Part shown: piece after piece, positions 7,495-11,931 of the stretch
How positions within the stretch are numbered: position 1 is the first letter of the stretch
Layout: every line of letters begins with the position of its first letter
Assembly: GCA_020860745.1 (NCBI GenBank)
Contig: JAJBTR010000295.1
Coordinates: forward strand, 1-11,931
Length of the DNA: 11,931 nt
Source: Lachnospiraceae bacterium
Lineage (GTDB): Bacteria; Bacillota; Clostridia; Lachnospirales; Lachnospiraceae
Direction of reading: 5' to 3'
Position numbers and translations under genes: made by a program
The notes under the pieces: model-generated
Database searches by the model: none
What the model was told of the DNA's origin: nothing
The model's input: the letters and a program-made list of their open reading frames with translations, nothing else

Positions 7495-8421
7495 TTATAT
7501 CTGCTTCCACAGTGGGGATGGATAAATCCCGGCTTCTGCCATATCGTTGAGCGCCTTGACGACATCCGGCTTGTCCTCCCGGTAGGTAACGCCGTACCAT
7601 TTGTCCGGGCAGGGGAGCACCTGAACCGTGGCTTTTCCCTCCTCGAGAAGCTGGGTCACGACGGAGGGCAGGAAGTATTCGCCTTTCAGCGGGTTGGTGC
7701 GCAGCGCGTTGTCGAGAAAAGCGGCGAAACGCTGCCCGGCTTCCGCCACAAAGCTTTCGGAGAATCCCCAGAGATTCATGGATACGACGGTATCCTCATC
7801 CAGACTGGTCCAGGCCTCGCCGTCATCTTCGGTAAAGCGGATACCGCCTGTCCAGGTCTCGATCTTTGTGCGCTCCACCACGTTGACCAGATTCCCGTCA
7901 GCATCAGCGGTGCAGACGCCGCGGGCTACGGAGCCGTTGGCGGTGACGGTATTCTTCAGCAGGTAGCCGACCATGCAGTAGCGGTATTTATCATCATCCC
8001 GATGAGAGATGAGGTAGTCATAGATAATCTGAAAGCACTGTGTTCCGTAATAGTCGTCCGCGTTGATCACGGCAAACGGAGCGTCGATGAGATCTCTGGC
8101 AGCCAGTATGGCATGGCAGGTGCCCCAGGGCTTTTCCCGTCCCTCCGGGACAGCGTAGCCCTCCGGCAGATCATCCAGATCCTGAAAAGCATACGCTACT
8201 TCCATGTATTCGGCGATGTGGTTTCCGATTTTTTCCTTAAAGACATCTTCGAAAGCGTGCTTAATGATAAAAATGACCTTCTCAAACCCGGCGCGGCGTG
8301 CGTCGTAGAGAGAGTAATCCATAATGACTTCGCCGCAGCGGCCCACGGGGTCGATTTGTTTTAATCCGCCGTAACGGCTGCCCATGCCGGCGGCCATGAC
8401 GACTAAAATGGGTTTTTTCAT
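7495..8421 (-). CDS. Sugar-phosphate nucleotidyltransferase (NTP_transferase family)
   Basis: GT-A-fold enzyme that joins an NTP to a sugar phosphate (or related alcohol phosphate) to give a nucleotide-activated donor. It has 308 residues. Motifs: the N-terminal nucleotide loop AAGMGSRYGGLKQ (10-22); KPWGTCHAI (97-105); the metal-binding INADDYYG (119-126); VSMNLWGF (213-220); and EYFLPSVV (248-255). The start at 8421 has GAAAGGA at 8429-8435, 7 bases away. It is broadly related to GalU and RmlA, but their sugar-specificity signatures are not clear enough to name the substrate. The gene follows the LtaS-like gene on the same strand with its own promoter at 8556-8584, and between them is a coding remnant. 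A role in making precursors for envelope glycopolymers is inferred only from the neighbour and family. Confidence 0.88.
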   Translation of the reverse strand: MKKPILVVMAAGMGSRYGGLKQIDPVGRCGEVIMDYSLYDARRAGFEKVIFIIKHAFEDVFKEKIGNHIAEYMEVAYAFQDLDDLPEGYAVPEGREKPWGTCHAILAARDLIDAPFAVINADDYYGTQCFQIIYDYLISHRDDDKYRYCMVGYLLKNTVTANGSVARGVCTADADGNLVNVVERTKIETWTGGIRFTEDDGEAWTSLDEDTVVSMNLWGFSESFVAEAGQRFAAFLDNALRTNPLKGEYFLPSVVTQLLEEGKATVQVLPCPDKWYGVTYREDKPDVVKALNDMAEAGIYPSPLWKQI

Positions 8422-8450
8422 AACGGTTTCCTTTCTTTCTTCAGTTTGAT

Positions 8451-8546
8451 TTAATATTTTTCCCGTTCTGCGGGCGGAATCTTCATAGCATCCATTGCCT
8501 GGTTCGGCGACAGCTTCAGGGTATCCATGAGATTTCGGATATTTTC
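8451..8546 (-). pseudogene. Remnant C-terminus, probably of an Rpn/PD-(D/E)XK-type transposase-related protein
   Basis: The minus strand reads, after an in-frame TAG at 8547-8549, ENIRNLMDTLKLSPNQAMDA then MKIPPAEREKY and TAA at 8451-8453. The pattern 'NLM-TLKLS--QAMDA-KIP--ER-KY' is coding-like and recalls the C-terminal tail of Rpn-family (PD-(D/E)XK nuclease, putative transposase) proteins that are common in Lachnospiraceae; that match is from memory. The only ATG (8526-8528) has no SD, giving at most 25 residues. The remainder of such a protein is absent, so it looks like a decayed fragment now lying in the leader of the nucleotidyltransferase. Confidence 0.5.
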
Positions 8547-8555
8547 CTATTCCCG

Positions 8556-8584
8556 ACTATAGCAAAACTGTTTCCTACTGCGAA
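8556..8584 (-). promoter_or_regulatory. Promoter for the nucleotidyltransferase gene
   Basis: Minus strand: -35 TTCGCA (8579-8584), 17-base spacer, -10 TATAGT (8556-8561) preceded by TGC, an extended -10. The -35 overlaps the last codons of the LtaS-like gene. A start near 8549 would give a leader of about 125 bases that includes the coding remnant. Confidence 0.5.
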
Positions 8585-10575
8585 AGAAGTGTCAGGACAA
8601 CCTCATTCGAACTCCGGAAGATTGTATTGCCCGATCCCACCTGATTGACTACAAAAGTAACATTCTCCCCGCTCACATCAGACAGGGCGACATGCAGCTC
8701 ATTTTCTGAAATGTACTCTGTCGAAACCTGCTCGTCATTGACATACACTTCACTCCATGGCGTAAAATTTTCTCCGCTGATGACGATCGTTTCCTGATCT
8801 CCTCCGACTTCCACAGAACGGATTACCACATCCTCAACACCCATCTCCAAGTCGGATGCCTCATAAATCTGTTCTCCGCCGTAAGTGTAAAGTTCCCCAT
8901 ACAGGAGGTCGTACTGAAGCAATTCCCAGTCTGTCACATAAGAATCATCTTTCGTCGTCTCCTGTATCATGGCGGACTGATGCCAGGCAAACATCGTTCC
9001 CTCGTGGATGCCGAGCTGATCCGTGATATAGGCCACAAGCTGATAGGCTGCCACATCGGCGTCTTCCTGCTCCAATCCGAAATTATTCCAGGTCGCGTAG
9101 GTGGTCTGATAGATATCACCGTTATTCATATCCTCGTCTTCCAGCCCCATGGTCGGCAGATGATCGCCGTAGAAGACAAGAATTGTCTTCTCATCGCGGT
9201 TTTCCAGCATCGTGATCAGGTCGCCGATGAATTCATCCACCTCATAGAGTTCATTGATGTAATATTCCCACTGATAGTGCTCTTCCTCGGTTTCACCGCC
9301 GGTCACTTCAATCATCGGATTCTCAAAGACCTGCGTGGTGGGATAGCTTCCGTGACTCTGTACCGTGATCGTAAACACAAAATCGGACTGATCCTCCGTG
9401 GAGTCAAGCGCTTTTTCCGTCTCCTCCACGAGGATACCGTCGGTCGGCCAGGCCTCGTTTTCATTATATTCAGTGATATTCATCAATTCCTTGCTCGTAT
9501 AGGAATCAAATCCCATCTGGGAGAAAATCGTCGCCCGGCTGTAGAAATTGCCGCTGTTGTTATGTATCGCGTGAGTGGAATAGCCAAGCTCCGCCAGATC
9601 ATTCGCCACGCTCTCGCAGGTGGTCTCCTTTAAAATCGTCTTATACGGATACTCACCCAGGCCGAAAAACTGGATGCCCATTCCTGTCAGCACTTCAAAC
9701 TCGGTGTTTGCCGTCCCGGCTCCCACCACCGGGACCGTCAGATAGCCGGAGGTATAATTCTCCATCAGACTGTGAAAATTCGGAATCGGATCCTCAGAAT
9801 ATTCCAGGAAGTTCAGCTCATATGGATCGATGAAAGTCTCCAGCTGCACGAAAATTATGTTCGGCAGATCCTCCGTGTCAACGGAAGTCTCCTCCGTCTC
9901 CACGGAGTCATGGATCGCTGCAATCGTTTCCTCTGAATAATTGTCCGGCTCTGACATACCCGTGTCTACCACGCTGGCGGCAAAGCTGTATACAAAACCG
10001 TATTCCTGATATCCCTGCGCCAGATTGCCAAAATAGCCCGACAGAACATCAGACTGAATCGCAGCCCTGGTGATAAGCGGAAGGGCAACTACAAGAGCCG
10101 CCATACATACTGCATTCCGGACGCGATGAATCTTTCCGGCAACTTTCGGCGCTTTGATTGCAAAAAACACCAGAAACACCACCAGGCATCCAAGGGCAAT
10201 CATGATAATAATCTGCTCCGCCTGAGACAGATACTTGCTGTTATCCATCGCAAACAGGTCGCCGACCAGCTTTAAGTCGGTAAAATTAAACGGCGTCACC
10301 CGGTTTGCCAGCACACATCCGTTGATGATCCCGAGAATCATCCAGAATGCCGAGATGACCACACGGAAAAACATTCTTCTTTTAATCAGATATGAAATCA
10401 ACAGCGTCGCAAAAATCAAAAGCGCGTTATATAAAAAGGTAAGGGGCGTCCCAACGGAAAACTGCAGCGCCGAGATCAGGGAATGCCTGGAAACACTCTC
10501 GATCGCCAGCACCAGAACACACGCCAGCAAGCCGTCAAAGAAAACAGAAAACTTCTTAAAGAAAGCAAATCTCAT
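8575..10575 (-). CDS. LTA-synthase-like phosphoglycerol transferase (sulfatase superfamily) with C-terminal TIG/IPT-like domain
   Basis: Membrane enzyme of the LtaS group; relatives move glycerol phosphate from phosphatidylglycerol to lipoteichoic acid or other glycans outside the cell. It has 666 residues from the ATG at 10575, chosen because GGAGGG (10585-10590) is 9 bases from it but directly abuts the alternative ATG at 10584. Five TMs at about 11-27, 45-64, 69-90, 121-140 and 153-173 are followed by the external catalytic domain: metal ligand E246 in FVQLETF, predicted nucleophile T288 in GAGTANTE, H338 and R347 in HNNSGNFYSR, H408 in VQSHGSYP, and D471-H472 in FYGDHLP. Residues about 581-666 form a beta-rich tail (VVIRSVEVGG, TIVISGENFTPWSEVYVND) like a TIG/IPT fold, which S. 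aureus LtaS lacks. Whether it polymerises LTA or only primes or modifies a polymer cannot be told. Confidence 0.9.
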   Translation of the reverse strand: MRFAFFKKFSVFFDGLLACVLVLAIESVSRHSLISALQFSVGTPLTFLYNALLIFATLLISYLIKRRMFFRVVISAFWMILGIINGCVLANRVTPFNFTDLKLVGDLFAMDNSKYLSQAEQIIIMIALGCLVVFLVFFAIKAPKVAGKIHRVRNAVCMAALVVALPLITRAAIQSDVLSGYFGNLAQGYQEYGFVYSFAASVVDTGMSEPDNYSEETIAAIHDSVETEETSVDTEDLPNIIFVQLETFIDPYELNFLEYSEDPIPNFHSLMENYTSGYLTVPVVGAGTANTEFEVLTGMGIQFFGLGEYPYKTILKETTCESVANDLAELGYSTHAIHNNSGNFYSRATIFSQMGFDSYTSKELMNITEYNENEAWPTDGILVEETEKALDSTEDQSDFVFTITVQSHGSYPTTQVFENPMIEVTGGETEEEHYQWEYYINELYEVDEFIGDLITMLENRDEKTILVFYGDHLPTMGLEDEDMNNGDIYQTTYATWNNFGLEQEDADVAAYQLVAYITDQLGIHEGTMFAWHQSAMIQETTKDDSYVTDWELLQYDLLYGELYTYGGEQIYEASDLEMGVEDVVIRSVEVGGDQETIVISGENFTPWSEVYVNDEQVSTEYISENELHVALSDVSGENVTFVVNQVGSGNTIFRSSNEVVLTLLSQ

Positions 10576-10598
10576 GATTCTCATCCCTCCATCAACAC

Positions 10599-10658
10599 AA
10601 AAAAAGATCTGCCATATTTTTCAATCACTTTACCTGTTGATTGCATATGGTAGACCTC
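10599..10658 (-). terminator. Hairpin with T-run between udp and the LtaS-like gene
   Basis: Arms 10606-10617 (GATCTGCCATAT) and 10645-10658 (ATATGGTAGACCTC) pair with a 2-base bulge and one G-U. Inside them CAATCA (10622-10627) pairs with TGATTG (10638-10643). On the minus strand the stem is followed by seven T (10599-10605), as expected for a terminator of udp. The promoter of the next gene overlaps the upstream arm, so transcripts starting there would not form the full stem. Confidence 0.6.
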
Positions 10659-10675
10659 TTTTTTGCAAATGTCAA
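10647..10675 (-). promoter_or_regulatory. Promoter for the LtaS-like gene
   Basis: Minus strand: perfect -35 TTGACA (10670-10675), 17-base spacer, -10 TACCAT (10647-10652, four of six consensus). The expected start is near 10640, giving a leader of about 65 bases before the ATG at 10575. The -10 sits in the upstream arm of the udp terminator hairpin. Confidence 0.6.
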
Positions 10676-10696
10676 GATTCAAATCCTTAACATTTT

Positions 10697-10740
10697 GTGA
10701 TTATTCAGAGCCAGGCAAATTTCTCCGGTTCTGATGATTA
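10697..10740 (-). repeat. Palindromic intergenic element, copy 2
   Basis: Bases 10697-10716 are the exact reverse complement of 763-782. The outer part is also shared: CAGAACC (minus strand, 10727-10733) occurs in both copies, preceded by AT-rich bases that differ. CAGAACC pairs with GGCTCTG (10706-10712) with one mismatch around a 14-base loop. It starts 6 bases after the udp stop, as copy 1 starts at the hpt stop. Confidence 0.65.
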
Positions 10741-10745
10741 CGCAT

Positions 10746-11507
10746 TTAACTTACAAGAAGTTTCTGTAATGCCCGCACCGCTGTGTCGATGGCCGCCTCC
10801 GTATCATGCACTAGGGGATTATCCATCCCCAGAAGCTCCCGCTCCTGGTTTGCCACCGCCAGCAAAACTGTTCCTGCCCGGACACCCAGGTGCGCCGCCA
10901 CAGTAAAGAGCGCCGCTGATTCCATCTCCGAAGCCAGGCAGCCAAGACGTTTCCACGCCTCCCACTTCTGCGTCAGATCATAGCTCACCGGCATCACCTC
11001 CGGCTCATGTTCCCCATAGAAAGAATCCTTACACTGCACTACGCCGATATGCGACGGATATCCGGCATCCCGTGCAGCCTCATCCAGCGCACAGACAATC
11101 CGGTGATCCGCCACAGCGGGGAACTCGATCGGTGCATATTCCCGGCTGGTGCCCTCCATCCGGATTGCACCGGTAGCGATGACCAGGTCGCCGCTCTTCA
11201 CATCCAGATGCACGCCTCCGCAGGTACCCACCCGGATAAATGTCTCCGCCCCGCAAAGCGCCAGCTCCTGCATGGCGATCGCTGCGGAAGGTCCGCCGAT
11301 TCCGGTAGAGGTCACGCTGACCTTTTCCCCGTCCAGATATCCGGTGTATGTGGTATACTCCCGCTGATCCGCCACAAGATGCGCGTCATCAAAATGCGCG
11401 GCAATCTTCGCGCACCGCTTCGGGTCGCCGGGGAGAATCACATATTTCCCCACATCGCCCTCCTTTATGCCAAGGTGATACTGAATTCCGTTTTCTGAAT
11501 ATCGCAT
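10746..11507 (-). CDS. udp: Uridine phosphorylase
   Basis: NP-I family phosphorylase that splits uridine with phosphate into uracil and ribose-1-phosphate (pyrimidine salvage), cytoplasmic. The start at 11507 is chosen because AAGGAGA (11512-11518) lies just upstream and the result is 253 residues, the same length as E. coli Udp; an in-frame upstream start at 11570 would add 21 unconserved residues. Motifs: PGDP 26-29 and R49 (phosphate), GIGGPS 69-74, RVGTCGG 92-98 (phosphate), [13 protein letters not shown] 122-134, and EMES 194-197 (ribose). The base-recognition segment reads [11 protein letters not shown] (160-170), unlike the FYPGQER of E. coli, so it belongs to the Gram-positive branch and base preference is less certain. 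A palindromic element and hairpin terminator follow it. Confidence 0.92.
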   Translation of the reverse strand: MRYSENGIQYHLGIKEGDVGKYVILPGDPKRCAKIAAHFDDAHLVADQREYTTYTGYLDGEKVSVTSTGIGGPSAAIAMQELALCGAETFIRVGTCGGVHLDVKSGDLVIATGAIRMEGTSREYAPIEFPAVADHRIVCALDEAARDAGYPSHIGVVQCKDSFYGEHEPEVMPVSYDLTQKWEAWKRLGCLASEMESAALFTVAAHLGVRAGTVLLAVANQERELLGMDNPLVHDTEAAIDTAVRALQKLLVS

Positions 11508-11592
11508 AGAGTCTCCTTCTTTCTTCTTTACTTTCTGTTCATTTCCGACAGCTGTAAACTCAACTGACACGGTAGTCCTCTTTTATGTTTTC

Positions 11593-11621
11593 ACGTTACC
11601 ATAAAGCCAAAGTCAAGTCAA
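11593..11621 (-). promoter_or_regulatory. Weak candidate promoter for udp
   Basis: Minus strand: TTGACT (11616-11621), 17-base spacer, TAACGT (11593-11598) preceded by TGG, which would be an extended -10. The -10 matches only three of six consensus bases. TTGACT occurs twice in tandem (also 11611-11616). It would give a leader of about 80 bases. Confidence 0.3.
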
Positions 11622-11665
11622 CGGCGGCTATAGCTTGTTTTTTTGCTATGCGAAGAAAATTCTTC

Positions 11666-11694
11666 TTGCACCGGGCAGGGGATTATGCTATTTT
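11666..11694 (+). promoter_or_regulatory. Plus-strand promoter candidate
   Basis: -35 TTGCAC (11666-11671), 17-base spacer, -10 TATTTT (11689-11694) with TGC immediately before it (extended -10). The expected start is near 11701. No plus-strand gene follows within the window. Confidence 0.45.
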
Positions 11695-11699
11695 ATTAT

Positions 11700-11819
11700 C
11701 AGACGATAGCTACGGCAGAAGAACAGAATATTCCCGTTCGCGGCAGTATCGCTGTCTGATCCACAGACGGCAGATTGATTTTCCTGTTTCTTGTTTTTCC
11801 ATCCGGTTTCGGATTTTTT
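11700..11819 (+). ncRNA. Possible short RNA or leader bounded by a promoter and terminator
   Basis: From the predicted start to the terminator is about 120 bases. Two stems compete for the segment 11751-11760. A long-range one pairs ATCAGAC-GATA (11698-11708) with TATC...GTCTGAT (11747-11760), with a 3-base bulge. A local 8-bp stem pairs 11751-11758 with 11764-11771 (one G-U, loop ATCCA). I recognise no known riboswitch or RNA family. It may be a free RNA or an attenuated leader for a gene beyond the window. Confidence 0.3.
11801..11819 (+). terminator. Intrinsic terminator candidate
   Basis: ATCCG (11801-11805), loop GTTT, CGGAT (11810-11814), then a T-run 11814-11819. The stem is short (5 bp) but perfect and directly followed by six T. 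It lies downstream of the plus-strand promoter at 11666. Confidence 0.5.
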
Positions 11820-11931
11820 ATCATAACATGAACCACGAAAAGGCAACAGATTCACTAACACAAAAAAGGCAAAAGCCATTGTTCACGCTTAATTTTTCTG
11901 CTAAATGTTTTTTCTGTGAATGTTATAGAAT

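Larger units (their letters stand above)
11571..11931. other. 361-base region without a convincing gene
   Basis: This stretch lies upstream of udp and reaches the window edge. It holds the weak udp promoter, a small dyad GAAGAA-AA-TTCTTC (11652-11665), a plus-strand promoter, two overlapping hairpins and a plus-strand terminator. Past 11820 the sequence is AT-rich. An ATG at 11828 opens a frame to the window end, but it has no SD and no recognisable protein. The minus-strand frame 11688-11879 also lacks an SD and looks random. Confidence 0.6.

Noticed and set aside
7489..8364. Long plus-strand frame (291 residues) opposite the nucleotidyltransferase
   Set aside because: It is the antisense shadow of a gene with clear motifs and SD; its own sequence shows no family pattern and no SD.
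10573..10584. ATG at 10584 as start of the LtaS-like protein
   Set aside because: The GGAGGG SD directly abuts this ATG, leaving no spacer; the ATG at 10575 has a 9-base spacer. The difference is three residues only.
11508..11570. Upstream in-frame start giving a 274-residue uridine phosphorylase
   Set aside because: The added 21 residues are unconserved and have no SD; the start at 11507 has AAGGAGA upstream and gives the family length.
11688..11879. 63-residue minus-strand frame in the right intergenic region
   Set aside because: No SD; composition looks random and it overlaps the hairpins and terminator.
11828..11931. Open plus-strand frame from ATG 11828 to the window end
   Set aside because: There is no SD, no recognisable protein pattern and AT-rich low-complexity codons; more sequence to the right would decide.

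Overview
The window looks like chromosomal DNA from a gut-type Clostridia, most likely a Lachnospiraceae member. The basis is the hpt-ftsH order typical of Firmicutes, the mid-range GC content, strong Shine-Dalgarno (SD) sites of the GGAGG type, a Gram-positive envelope gene set (LytR-CpsA-Psr protein, lipoteichoic-acid-synthase-like protein) and the style of the clostridial carbamate kinase and uridine phosphorylase. Genus cannot be fixed from the sequence alone.

Layout. Bases 1-4770 (+ strand) hold the probable tail of tilS, then hpt (hypoxanthine phosphoribosyltransferase), ftsH (membrane AAA+ zinc protease, TTG start) and a cytoplasmic GH13 alpha-glucan hydrolase of the neopullulanase/cyclomaltodextrinase type. 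The last is broken near its 3' end by a one-base deletion in an A-run. Bases 4924-6293 (+) hold an LCP-family envelope protein that overlaps a 69-residue zinc-ribbon protein by ATGA. Bases 6393-7325 (+) hold a lone carbamate kinase, followed by a good intrinsic terminator. From there the genes are on the minus strand: a sugar-phosphate nucleotidyltransferase (7495-8421), a small decayed coding remnant in its leader (8451-8546), a five-TM LTA-synthase-like phosphoglycerol transferase with a TIG/IPT-like C-terminus (8575-10575) and uridine phosphorylase (10746-11507). The right end, 11508-11931, has no convincing gene. It carries a weak minus-strand promoter for udp and a plus-strand promoter, hairpins and terminator that could delimit a short RNA or a leader.

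How the genes fit together. hpt and udp are nucleobase/nucleoside salvage. The GH13 enzyme and carbamate kinase serve carbon and energy supply. The LCP protein, nucleotidyltransferase and LtaS-like enzyme belong to envelope polymer synthesis. This is mostly housekeeping content, and I see no defence, phage or secretion system. The less ordinary signals are small: a 20-bp identical sequence inside two oppositely oriented palindromic intergenic elements, the frameshifted amylase, the coding remnant in a 5' leader, a promoter built into a terminator arm, and the candidate short RNA at the right edge.
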